Program-made: the position numbers and the translations under genes
Part shown: piece after piece, positions 27,488-35,677 of the stretch
Position numbering within the stretch: the stretch's first letter is position 1
How the letters are laid out: each line of letters starts with the position of its first letter
Notes under the pieces: generated by a model
What the model was told of the DNA's origin: nothing
What the model saw: only the letters and a program-made list of their open reading frames with translations
Databases searched by the model: none
From: Anaerobacillus sp. CMMVII
Lineage (GTDB): Bacteria > Bacillota > Bacilli > Bacillales > Anaerobacillaceae
Reading direction: 5' to 3'
NCBI RefSeq assembly: GCF_025377685.1
Contig: NZ_JACEHK010000010.1
Span: forward strand, 409,381-473,380
DNA: 64,000 nt

Positions 27488-28139
27488 ATTTTAGAATAAG
27501 TTCTCTAGTTGTAATCTTTTCAATTTCTTTAATAATTAAAGCAATTGATTGAGGGTCGTGACTGTCATAAGTTTCAATATCTAGTCTTAAAACTGGACAA
27601 ACGGTAAACTCATTTACCCAATTATGATAACGCTCGTAAAGGTCTTCCCAGAATTTTGTCGGAGTATCTATTTCCATTTTTCGTCCCCGGCGATGAACGC
27701 GCTCAATAATTTTATCTAGTGAGCCATCTAAATAAATTAACACATCAGGTTTTGGAAAATATGGAGATAATGTCATAGCTTCGAATAGTGAGCTATATGT
27801 TTCGAAGTCACGGTCGTTAATGTTACCTTGATCATATTGGAGCTTTGCGAAAATACCTACATCCTCATATATACTACGATCCTGAACATAGCCATAACCG
27901 CTTTCAAACATTGCTTTTTGCTGTTTAAATCTTTCAGCTAAAAAATAAATTTGTAAATGGAAAGACCACTGTTTGAAATTAGCATAGTAATCTTCTAGAT
28001 ATGGATTCCCGTCGACTTTTTCATAGGATGCTTTAAAATTTAAGGCATTGGCTAAATTTCTTGTTAAAGTTGATTTTCCAACTCCCACCGTACCAGCCAA
28101 AGTAATCAAAGCATTACTTTTGATTGTTGTATCAATCAT
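27486..28139 (-). CDS. dck: Deoxyadenosine/deoxycytidine kinase
   Basis: Salvage kinase that phosphorylates dA/dC (B. subtilis Dck/YaaG family). P-loop TLAGTVGVGKSTLTRNLA, the substrate-site DRSIYEDVGIFAK, and the lid RVHRRGRKMEI are all seen. Length is 217 residues from the ATG at 28139, with TTGGAG upstream; the in-frame TTG at 28154 falls within that ribosome site. It follows dgk by 21 bp in a two-gene operon, as in B. subtilis. Confidence 0.9.
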   Translation of the reverse strand: MIDTTIKSNALITLAGTVGVGKSTLTRNLANALNFKASYEKVDGNPYLEDYYANFKQWSFHLQIYFLAERFKQQKAMFESGYGYVQDRSIYEDVGIFAKLQYDQGNINDRDFETYSSLFEAMTLSPYFPKPDVLIYLDGSLDKIIERVHRRGRKMEIDTPTKFWEDLYERYHNWVNEFTVCPVLRLDIETYDSHDPQSIALIIKEIEKITTRELILK

Positions 28140-28160
28140 GTTTTTCAACTCCAATAATAG

Positions 28161-28793
28161 TTATTTTACACAAAGTTGTTCATCTATTTCTGCGATTATC
28201 GCTTTAAGATCAGCTTTATTTTTTATAAAATCGATTTGGTCTCCATCAAATGATAGAACAGGAACATTTGGATGGTCACTAATAAACTTTTCCATGAATT
28301 GATCATAGTCTTTGGTAAGCTGAAGTAAATATGCTGGATCAATATTTTTTTCGATGTCTCTACCACGTAAAGAGATCCTCTCTAACAACGTATCTAAACT
28401 AGCCTTTAAATAAATAATTAAATTTGGCTCGGGCATGTTAGCAGTTAGTATGTAGTAGATTTGCTTGTATTTATCGTACTGCTCAAACTGCAACGTTCGC
28501 TCGGCGAAAATTTGGTTTTTAAAAATGTGGTAGTCTGCAACGACAGGGTTATTTTTAGCTAAATGATATTTTTGGATATCCTCAAGTTGCTTATATCGAT
28601 TACAAAGAAAAAACATTTCTGTTTGGAAGCTCCACTCATTAATATCTTTATAAAAATTCCCTAGAAACGGATTTTCTTCAACGATCTCATTTAACAGTGT
28701 ATATTGATAATATTCGGCAATTTCTCTTGCTAACGAAGATTTACCAACACCGATCGGACCTTCTACAGCGATAAATGGTACTGTTTTCAACAT
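28161..28793 (-). CDS. dgk: Deoxyguanosine kinase
   Basis: Paralogous salvage kinase for dG (B. subtilis Dgk/YaaF family). P-loop VEGPIGVGKSSLAREIA, DYHIFKNQIFAERTL and the lid RISLRGRDIEKN are seen. Length is 210 residues from the ATG at 28793 behind a perfect AAGGAGG; this excludes the longer open frame. First gene of the dgk-dck operon. Confidence 0.9.
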   Translation of the reverse strand: MLKTVPFIAVEGPIGVGKSSLAREIAEYYQYTLLNEIVEENPFLGNFYKDINEWSFQTEMFFLCNRYKQLEDIQKYHLAKNNPVVADYHIFKNQIFAERTLQFEQYDKYKQIYYILTANMPEPNLIIYLKASLDTLLERISLRGRDIEKNIDPAYLLQLTKDYDQFMEKFISDHPNVPVLSFDGDQIDFIKNKADLKAIIAEIDEQLCVK

Positions 28794-28960
28794 TTTTCCT
28801 CCTTGTTCAACAACAATAGACAACGTTATTTTATCATAGAGGTCATGTTTCTGGTAGACATAAATCGATTTTTACAATTTTTGTTTGAATTTTTTAGGTA
28901 TACTTCAAGTTGAAATGGTAAAAATAGGAACAGTATCTATAGGGAAGGAGGGATGAATAG

Positions 28961-29134
28961 GTGGAGATTGATATGAGTGTTGACCAAGTTATTAGCTCAA
29001 TTAATCAATTACATACGAGTGGTGAAGGCTTAGCTAAGAAAAAAATCAAGAAGACGCATCCAGAGTTAATGAGAAGTGCTCTTCATTACTTCCCAAGTTG
29101 GGATCATGCAATTAAAGAAAGCGGTATCGAATAA
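28961..29134 (+). CDS. 57-residue helix-turn-helix-like small protein
   Basis: GTG start at 28961, nine bases after GGAAGGAGGG. The protein reads MEIDMSVDQVISSINQLHTS, then GEGLAKKKIKKTHPELMRSA, then LHYFPSWDHAIKESGIE. The pattern of two helices followed by a FPSWxxAI segment resembles the small homeodomain-like repeat that often accompanies DNA-binding proteins in Firmicutes; the full function is unknown. The ATG at 28973 is an alternative start. It is followed at once by a strong terminator, so it is a single-gene unit. Confidence 0.75.
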   Translation: MEIDMSVDQVISSINQLHTSGEGLAKKKIKKTHPELMRSALHYFPSWDHAIKESGIE

Positions 29135-29185
29135 AAAAGGATAAGAGCAAAAGGACTCTCACGGTTTTTTGCTCTTATCCTTTTT
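29134..29185 (+). terminator. Terminator after the small HTH-like gene
   Basis: AAAAAGGATAAGAGCAAAA pairs with TTTTTTGCTCTTATCCTTTTT over a short loop and ends in T5. Confidence 0.92.
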
Positions 29186-29307
29186 GTATTTCGTAGGAAA
29201 TGATGGTAGTGTTACCAAATATTATAGTTTTATAGTATGATAGAAGTGGGTATTCGGTTTCAATAATAGGAGCAAGCATAAAAATCTTTAAAGAATGGGG
29301 TGCTTAT

Positions 29308-30150
29308 GTGAGTAAGGTTAAAATTGTCACAGATTCAACAGTAGATGTTCCGATAGAGGAATTAGCGGAATTAGGGGTAGAAGTTGTACCACTAACAATC
29401 ACTGTAGATGGAAAGTCTTATATTGATGGGGTAGATATTTCAGCTAAAGATTATATTTCTTTACTTAAGCAAGCAAAAGAAATACCGAGAACGTCACAAC
29501 CTTCAGCAGGGGTATTTGCCGAAATATTCGATCGCCTTGGAGCAGATGGAAGCGAAATTATTTCTATACATATTACGAGTGGTATGAGTGGTACTTATAA
29601 TTCAGCGCAAAGTGGTGCAGGTATGTCAACTTCAAAAGTAACAGTCGTTGATTCGAAGTTCATTTCTTATGCGCTTGGATTTCAAGTGTTAGAAGCAGCC
29701 AAAATGGCTAAAGAAGGAAAAACAAGGAAAGAGATCTTAGAGCGAATTGAAACGATAAGAGAAAATACATCACTATTTATCATGGTTGATACATTAGATT
29801 ATTTAGTGAAGGGTGGTAGAATCGGAAGAGGGAAAGCATTAGTAGGATCACTCTTGAGGATCAAACCAATTGCTTCACTTGCTGACGGCGTCTACACACC
29901 AGTTTCAAAAGTGAGAACATATGCTCAATTGATCAATTACTTACTTAAACAATTAGAAACAGAAACTGCTAATAAAAAAATTAAGGCTGTAGCTATTGCC
30001 CAAGCAGATGCATTAGGTTTGGCCAATCAGCTAAAAGATGCAATTGAAAAAGCTACTGGATTTACTGATGTTAAAATTTCTGACACTACGCCTATCATTA
30101 GTACTCATACAGGGCCTGGTGCTATAGGATTTTCGTACTTTGCTGAGTAA
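29308..30150 (+). CDS. DegV family fatty-acid-binding protein
   Basis: A 280-residue DegV-fold protein, the family that includes FakB, which presents fatty acids to a kinase. Seen are KIVTDSTVDVPIEE at the N-terminus, RTSQPSAG, ISIHITSGMSGTYNSA, VVDSKFISYALGFQV, DYLVKGGRIGRGKA and the C-terminal STHTGPGAIGFSYF. It starts at a GTG at 29308 behind GGGGTG. A terminator follows. Whether it serves FakA or another role cannot be told here. Confidence 0.9.
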   Translation: MSKVKIVTDSTVDVPIEELAELGVEVVPLTITVDGKSYIDGVDISAKDYISLLKQAKEIPRTSQPSAGVFAEIFDRLGADGSEIISIHITSGMSGTYNSAQSGAGMSTSKVTVVDSKFISYALGFQVLEAAKMAKEGKTRKEILERIETIRENTSLFIMVDTLDYLVKGGRIGRGKALVGSLLRIKPIASLADGVYTPVSKVRTYAQLINYLLKQLETETANKKIKAVAIAQADALGLANQLKDAIEKATGFTDVKISDTTPIISTHTGPGAIGFSYFAE

Positions 30151-30193
30151 GTTAATAATAATCCATCACTCATAACTCAAAACTCAAAACAAA

Positions 30194-30222
30194 AGGCCGT
30201 CACTTTGTGACGAGCCCTTTTT
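30194..30222 (+). terminator. Terminator after the DegV gene
   Basis: GGCCGTCAC-TTT-GTGACGAGCC stem with a short T-run. Just upstream is a low-complexity tract of the type CATAACTCAAAACTCAAAAC. Confidence 0.75.
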
Positions 30223-30223
30223 A

Positions 30224-30364
30224 TTACCCTCTTGGTACGCGTTTACTTTTTTTTGCTTTCGCAAGATCTACGGACTCATCTGCGATTTCCTCGTTATAAA
30301 CGCTTTCTGTTGGGGTGAAATTATTCTTAGAGGCTGCATCACGAAAATGTTTTCGTTTCGTCAT
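30224..30364 (-). CDS. Unrecognised 46-residue protein (MTKRK...)
   Basis: Starts at ATG 30364 and reads MTKRKHFRDAASKNNFTPTE, SVYNEEIADESVDLAKAKKS, KRVPRG. The second half (EEIADE...AKAKKSKR) is faintly like the YfhD-type small proteins of bacilli, but I cannot confirm that. It lies 8 bp downstream of the SASP gene on the same strand and could be spore-related. Confidence 0.6.
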   Translation of the reverse strand: MTKRKHFRDAASKNNFTPTESVYNEEIADESVDLAKAKKSKRVPRG

Positions 30365-30372
30365 AATAACCT

Positions 30373-30561
30373 CTACTTACCACTAAGTTGTTGTTCAGCC
30401 ATCTGAACAAGACGCTTAGTTACTTCTCCGCCTACAGAACCATTAGAACGGGATGTATCATCTGCATTTAATCTTACACCAAATTCTTGGGCAATTTCAT
30501 ATTTCATTTGGTCTAATGCTTGTTCAACACCAGGAACTACTAATTTATTTGTACTTGGCAT
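30373..30561 (-). CDS. Alpha/beta-type small acid-soluble spore protein
   Basis: A DNA-binding spore protein that protects chromosomal DNA in the dormant spore. The 62-residue sequence has both signatures: the germination-protease site region ([20 protein letters not shown]) and the C-terminal [19 protein letters not shown]. It starts at an ATG behind AAGGAGGG. It is a direct sign that the organism forms endospores. The symbol (sspA-D type) cannot be set among paralogues. Confidence 0.95.
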   Translation of the reverse strand: MPSTNKLVVPGVEQALDQMKYEIAQEFGVRLNADDTSRSNGSVGGEVTKRLVQMAEQQLSGK

Positions 30562-30636
30562 CTTAATCCCTCCTTACTAAATATCCTTACCAGCCGGAGA
30601 AAATATATGAAATGTAGATATAACCAAAAAAATAAA

Positions 30637-30972
30637 TTAGAGGGTAATTACACGGAATTTGCTAGCTAATTCAATGAACTGCTTCATCGATGAAACTTGA
30701 CCAGAGATAAGTTGGTGTTCAATCTCATAATAGTTGATACAAGTTTTACAAGCTAAAATTGAGACTCCTTTATCCTCTAATTCCTTAATATGTAGCGAAG
30801 CTAAGGAACGTTCAGTTAGTGCTAGCACACCGGAATTAACGAAAAAAACAGCCTCTGGTAGATCGTTCGTTTGTTTGAGTAAGGTAAAGAATGTTTCAAG
30901 CAGACCTTCGCCTAAAATATCATCTCCTTTGCCAAGAAATTGTGAGTTAACTAAAATTACTGACTCTTTCAA
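30637..30972 (-). CDS. DsrE/YedF-like protein (selenium-metabolism family)
   Basis: A 111-residue protein matching the C-terminal DsrE-like domain of YedF, a family found mainly in selenium-using bacteria. Seen are NSQFLGKGDDILGEGLLETF, VFFVNSGVLALTE, ELEDKGVSILACKTCINYY (the family Cys) and a C-terminal beta strand. The TusA-like N-terminal domain of full YedF is absent. It starts at a TTG at 30972 behind AGGAGGGG. Its position about 2.5 kb from the selenocysteine formate dehydrogenase supports a role in selenium handling, though the reaction is not known. Confidence 0.75.
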   Translation of the reverse strand: MKESVILVNSQFLGKGDDILGEGLLETFFTLLKQTNDLPEAVFFVNSGVLALTERSLASLHIKELEDKGVSILACKTCINYYEIEHQLISGQVSSMKQFIELASKFRVITL

Positions 30973-31143
30973 AAATACCCCTCCTAAAGTTTAAAGATAA
31001 AATACCTGCTTTTTAAAAATGCACCTATTTTGTGAAATTGTCAAAAAAACGTAATAAAATATAAAATTTTTTATGAAAATGTGAAAAAAAGCATTTGCAA
31101 AACCTCCCAAAATCGATAAAGTTACATTAGTAATTACTAATAC

Positions 31144-31158
31144 ATCAGATGACCTGAT
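31144..31158. promoter_or_regulatory. Possible operator palindrome before the OFA transporter
   Basis: ATCAG-ATGAC-CTGAT, a perfect 5-base inverted repeat, 52 bases before the transporter start. A candidate regulator site; could be chance. Confidence 0.3.
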
Positions 31159-31209
31159 GAACACATTTATGAAATTATATTATCTTATCGTAGAAGGGAA
31201 TTAAAAATC

Positions 31210-32475
31210 ATGAAAGAAAAAAATCGTTGGTTAATCGCGTTGTCAGCAGTGGCAATTCATTTATCCATTGGTTCAGCTTACGCGTATAGTGTATACGTAA
31301 AACCATTAGAACAACTGGGATGGCAAAAAACCCAAGTATCATTGGCTTTTACAATCGCCATTTTCTTTTTAGGGATGTCGGCAGCTGCTTTTGGTCAGTT
31401 TGTTGAAAAGAAAGGCCCTAGAAAGTCAGCATTGTTAGCAGCAGTACTATTTTCAGTAGGTATTGTCGGTTCTGGTTTTGCCGTGTTAATCGAGTCATTA
31501 CCATTATTTTACCTTACGTTTGGTGTATTAGGGGGGATGGGTCTTGGTTTAGGGTATATTTCGCCAGTATCAACGTTAGTCAAATGGTTCCCTGATCGTC
31601 GCGGTTTAGCAACCGGTATGGCTGTCCTTGGTTTTGGTGCAGGGGCATTAATTACTGCTCCAATCGCAGAACGATTAATTGTAAATATCGGTGTATCGAA
31701 CACGTTCTTTTCTTTAGGTATCACGTATTTTATTCTGATGTTTCTTGGAGCATCTTACATTGCTAAGCCACCAGAAGGGTGGGTACCAAAAGGTATGGCA
31801 CCTGGAACAGTTAGTGGTGGAAAATATGATATTAAAGGCACGCAAGACTTAGAACAATTAACAGCTAAAGAAGCGGCGAAAACCAAACGTTTTTGGTTAT
31901 TATGGGTGATGATGTTTATTAATATCTCAACGGGTCTAATGCTAATTTCAGTTGCTTCTCCAATGGCGCAAGAAAAAGTAGGGTTAACTACTGTTGCAGC
32001 TGCAAGTATGGTAGCGTTAATGGGTCTGTTTAATGGTGCTGGCCGAATTGGTTGGTCAAGTGCTTCAGATTATATCGGTAGACATCGAATTTATGCCATC
32101 TTTTTTAGTATTCAGTTAATCGCGTTTTTAATTTTACCAAATATCACAAATGTCCTTGTCTTCCAAGTCTTAATTTTCATGGTATTAACCATTTACGGTG
32201 GAGGATTTGCAGCTTTACCTGCATTTATTGGCGACTTGTTTGGTACAAAGCAGTTAGGAGCCATTCATGGTTTAATCCTTACTTCTTGGTCAATGGCTGG
32301 AGTCATGGGACCATTATTAGTTGCGTATATTCGAGATACAACAAACAGTTATGACGCAACTTTCTACATCTTTGTTGTATTCCTAGCTATTGGATTATTT
32401 ACATCATTCTTAATGATGAAAGATATTCAAAAAATCAAAGCACGTAAAGAAATGCAAATTCAAAAAGCTAGCTAA
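31210..32475 (+). CDS. OFA-family MFS transporter (oxalate/formate antiporter-like)
   Basis: A twelve-helix major facilitator of the oxalate:formate antiporter family (YhjX-like). Family features include the N-terminal helix with SIGSAYAYSVYVKPL, GMGLGLGYISPVSTLVKWFPDRRGLATG in the middle loop and GMAVLGFGAGA. Length is 421 residues. Substrate cannot be fixed from sequence, but the neighbouring formate dehydrogenase and the family name suggest formate, oxalate or a related carboxylate. The ATG follows GAAGGGAA. A terminator lies 70 bp downstream. Confidence 0.87.
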   Translation: MKEKNRWLIALSAVAIHLSIGSAYAYSVYVKPLEQLGWQKTQVSLAFTIAIFFLGMSAAAFGQFVEKKGPRKSALLAAVLFSVGIVGSGFAVLIESLPLFYLTFGVLGGMGLGLGYISPVSTLVKWFPDRRGLATGMAVLGFGAGALITAPIAERLIVNIGVSNTFFSLGITYFILMFLGASYIAKPPEGWVPKGMAPGTVSGGKYDIKGTQDLEQLTAKEAAKTKRFWLLWVMMFINISTGLMLISVASPMAQEKVGLTTVAAASMVALMGLFNGAGRIGWSSASDYIGRHRIYAIFFSIQLIAFLILPNITNVLVFQVLIFMVLTIYGGGFAALPAFIGDLFGTKQLGAIHGLILTSWSMAGVMGPLLVAYIRDTTNSYDATFYIFVVFLAIGLFTSFLMMKDIQKIKARKEMQIQKAS

Positions 32476-32545
32476 TATAAGAAAAGCACCAACCGTCTGA
32501 AGCTAGACATCAAGAACTAAAAACGCAAATACTTTCTTATCTTAC

Positions 32546-32583
32546 AAAAAGGATCACTGGACAAATCCAGCGATCCTTTTTCT
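32546..32583 (+). terminator. Terminator after the OFA transporter
   Basis: AAAAAGGATC...GATCCTTTTT stem, with inner TGGA-CAAA-TCCA, then TCTT. Confidence 0.88.
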
Positions 32584-32621
32584 TATAGTTTAAAAAAGTA
32601 TGAAATTTCAACGTAATAACT

Positions 32622-32810
32622 GTCTAGCTCCAAGACACATCAATGAAGTTACTTCATTGCAGGTTTTGCGACGAGTAAACGTAGTGACGCAGGAGCAGCG
32701 CCCAGCCCCTCGAGGTCAAATAACCTTCGAGAATAAAAGTGAAAAAGCACACTTTTTTTCTCGAAGAACATTTGCTTGTCGGGGCTAAGCAGGGCGCTTG
32801 CGCTTTTCTT
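32622..32810. repeat. Structured intergenic repeat of Bacillaceae type
   Basis: Contains TGTCTAGCTCC at the left and AGGGCGCTTGCGCTTTTCTT at the right, with CCCAGCCCCTCGAGGTCAAA and a mirrored CTCGAAG...CGGGGCTAAG. I recall this as a widespread intergenic element in Bacillus and Geobacillus genomes. Here about 50 bases (AGACACATCAATGAAGTTAC and following, itself with hairpins) interrupt the usual CTCCAGCGCCC junction. No protein is convincing in this 333-bp gap. Confidence 0.6.
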
Positions 32811-33282
32811 ATTTTGTCATGGTAAATAATGAGATGATAAATATGGCAATCACTTTGGCATACAAGGTAGAAGAACGATAGAAGCTGGCTAATTTCTTTT
32901 CGAAATATAAACTAATCAACGTCCAAACTTTAAATAACGAGGTAAATGACAAGGTCACCAAAATGCTACATGCAAAAAGAATATACAATTTGCTTGCGCT
33001 GGAGGCAGAGACAATTCCTTCGTAATTACTAGTTAAGGTTGCAATTTTTATTAACCATTGAATAAGTTCATGGATCTGACCTGACTCAAATAAAGATAAA
33101 TAAATTAACGGCGTGGTGAAAATAAATAAGATGAATAATGGAAAACTAACAAGAGAAATCATTTTTAAAGGCTTTTTCCCCTCATCCTCATCGTGATCAT
33201 TGTAGCGCCATACCAAACTCATAACAAAGATACAAATGCATACGTATGGTAAAACAGAAAGAACTAAGATCCATGTATTCAT
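32809..33282 (-). CDS. NarI-like small membrane protein
   Basis: A 157-residue protein with about five membrane segments. The N-terminus WILVLSVLPYVCICIFVMSLVWRYN resembles the start of respiratory nitrate reductase gamma subunits (NarI), but I do not see the full set of haem-ligand His residues, so haem binding is doubtful. It starts at ATG 33282 behind AAGGTGGTG. It lies downstream of the formate dehydrogenase on the same strand; a hairpin between them may reduce read-through. A membrane anchor or electron acceptor for the dehydrogenase is possible but unproven. Confidence 0.55.
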   Translation of the reverse strand: MNTWILVLSVLPYVCICIFVMSLVWRYNDHDEDEGKKPLKMISLVSFPLFILFIFTTPLIYLSLFESGQIHELIQWLIKIATLTSNYEGIVSASSASKLYILFACSILVTLSFTSLFKVWTLISLYFEKKLASFYRSSTLYAKVIAIFIISLFTMTK

Positions 33283-33397
33283 TATTATTTTCACCACCTT
33301 ATCATATTGTTTTCATTATAGCGGTGGTGATAGGTGTAAAGTTGTGCGAAAAATCACACCTGAAGTATTTATTTGAATTTTTAGATAGAAATAAGAA

Positions 33398-33429
33398 AGT
33401 GCCAACTCCGCAGAAAGGGAGTTGACACT
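33398..33429 (-). terminator. Hairpin after the formate dehydrogenase gene
   Basis: AGTGCCAACTCC and GGAGTTGACACT arms, seven bases beyond the restored fdhF stop codon on the minus strand. Confidence 0.65.
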
Positions 33430-33435
33430 AGTGAT

Positions 33436-35498
33436 TTATGAGATTTTTGAAATTTTCACAGCACAAGCTTTGTATTCTGCTGTACCTGAAATCGGATCAA
33501 ACTCATCAAGTGTCAAGGCGTTTGTCGGAACTTCTGACCAATGGAAACTCATAAAGACATCGCCTTTTGCATTTTCTTACACACCTTGGCTTTAACTTTT
33601 ACTTTACCACGACGAGATGCAACTTCTACATATTCGCCGTCTTCAATATTCAACTCGAGAGCATCCTCAGCATGCATATCGACTGTTTCTTCGGTTTGCT
33701 TTAATTTCACGTTAGCTGGATAATAACGAGTTTGTGAATTCGTATTGTACTGTTCTAAGCGTCTACCAGTTGTTAAAGTAAATGGATATTCTTCGTCTGT
33801 TGGTTCTGCTGGAAGAGAGAAGTCAACTGGTACGAAGCGAGATTTTTCTTCTAGTTCAATTCCTTGATGGAATCTTTCATGTAATACAAATGTACCCGGG
33901 TGATCAACCGTAGGACAAGGATAATGTAAGCCACCTTCATTATCAAAGCGTTCGTAAGTCATACCAGCAAACATCTCTGGAGCCATTTCTCGTACTTCGT
34001 TCCAGATTTCTTCGCTTGAATTGTAGCTCATATCATAGCCCATGATTTGTGACAACTCACATAAGATTTGCCAGTCATCTTTTGTATTTGGATGTGCTTC
34101 AATTCCGGGACGAGTTCTTTGAACACGGCGGTCTGCATTGGTATAGGTACCATCAACCTCGGCCCATGATCTGGCTGGTAAAACGACATCCGCAATTTGT
34201 GCTGTTTCGTGTAAAAATAAATCTTGAACAATTAACAGCTCTACGTTTTCGATGGCTGATTTTGTATGATGCATATTTACGTCAGCCATAATAGGGTTTT
34301 CACCAATAACATATAACGCTTTCATTTTTCCTTCAGTCATTTTTTCTAACATCGCTGTTTGTGTGTGACCGTTTTGTCCTGGTAAGCTAACGCCCCAGGC
34401 ATCTTCAAAGATTTTACGATGCTCATCATTAATGACTTTCAAGCCACCAACGAACTGATTTGGTAAACACCCCATATCACCAGCACCCTGCACATTATTT
34501 TGTCCACGAAGCGGTAGAATTCCAGTTCCTTCTTTACCAATATTACCTGTTAGTAGGGCAATGTTTGCGATATCAAATACGTTGTTTACACCAAAGTGAT
34601 GCTCAGTAATTCCTAATGTATAAGCAATCATGCCATGATCAGCTGTCGCATAAGCTCTAGCTACTTCACGAATATCCTCAGCTGGTACACGAGTAATTTC
34701 TTCCGCATATTCAGGTGTATACATTTCTACTTTTGCTTTTAATTCTTCAAAACCTTCGGATACTCTTTGGATATAGTCTTTATCATAAAGCTCTTCCTTG
34801 ATAATCACATGCATCATCGCATTTAATAGAGCGATATCACTACCGACTTTAAGTTGAAGATGTTTCTCAGCAGACTTAACCATATCAATTTTTCTAGGAT
34901 CAATAACGATTAAGCGTAATCCACCTTTAACCGCTTTTTTAATTCGGTTAGCAATAATTGGATGAGCGTCTGTCGTATTTGAACCAATTAATAATAGAAC
35001 TTGAGCTTTATCAAAATCTTCAAAGCGATTAGTAGGTGCACCAGTGCCACCAAAAACAGTTGCCAGACCGGCAACGCTAGGAGCGTGTCACGTTCGGTTA
35101 CAACCGTCAATATTATTCATCCCAAGAACCGCACGAGCAAATTTTTGGGTCACGTAATTTGTTTCATTCGTTGCTCTTGCACAAGCAAAGATTGACATAC
35201 TTTCTGGACCATAGGTATTTTTAAATGATGTAAGTTTGTCAGCAATAAAAGTTAACGCTTCTTTCCACGAAACTGGTGTAAGCTCCCCGTCTTTACGAAG
35301 TAGTGGTGACGTCAAGCGATCTCCAGAATGAACGTAATTATATGCAAATGCACCCTTAATACACGTTTGTCCTTTGTTTACAGAGCCTTCTTTATCACCC
35401 CGTACTTTGACAATCTTATTGTCCTCAATCTCGGTAATTAGACTGCAGCCAGTACCACAATAGCTACATATCATTTTAACTTCTTTTCTGTTCCCCAT
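33436..35498 (-). CDS. fdhF: Selenocysteine-containing formate dehydrogenase alpha subunit
   Basis: A molybdenum bis-MGD enzyme oxidising formate to CO2, cytoplasmic (no Tat signal). The [4Fe-4S] site is CSYCGTGC plus Cys near 46. The frame runs to a TGA at 35090-35088 (codon 137) and continues in the same frame with HAPSVAGLATVFGG. The TGA replaces the catalytic Cys/Sec of the family, as in E. coli FdhF (RVUHGPSVAGL); a SECIS hairpin follows. Other marks are IDPRKID, PLRGQNNVQGAGDMG, and VLPARSWAEVDGTYTNADRR. A separate single-base loss in an A run near 33570 hides the C-terminus; restored, it reads QKGDVFMSFHW to the stop at 33436, about 687 residues. Confidence 0.93.
35059..35090 (-). promoter_or_regulatory. 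Bacterial SECIS element with UGA codon
   Basis: The UGA is followed by 12 nucleotides and then a perfect stem GUUGCC-GGUCU-GGCAAC (35075-35059). The GGUCU loop and the spacing match the SelB-binding hairpin of E. coli fdhF as I remember it. This directs selenocysteine insertion and argues against read-through or sequence error. Confidence 0.9.
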
Positions 35499-35677
35499 TA
35501 GAAAAAACTCCCCTCTAGCATTGAAGTATCATAACAATAATAGGAAACTACCAATTTTTTCATATATTTCTAGATTTAGTAGTTTCTTAGTGTTGTTCTA
35601 TATTATAATTGTACCAAAGTCTCAAAATTAAAAAAGGACATAAATCACATTTCAGTGATCGAAAGAAGGAATATTTT

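Noticed and set aside
31020..31110. Fnr site before the OFA transporter
   Set aside because: TGTGAAATTGTCAAA has five-base spacing and a poor second half-site; TGTGAAAAAAAGCATT lacks the second half-site.
35088..35090. The TGA in fdhF as a frameshift or nonsense mutation
   Set aside because: The frame is the same on both sides, the codon sits at the catalytic residue, and a SECIS hairpin follows. All other broken genes in the window change frame.
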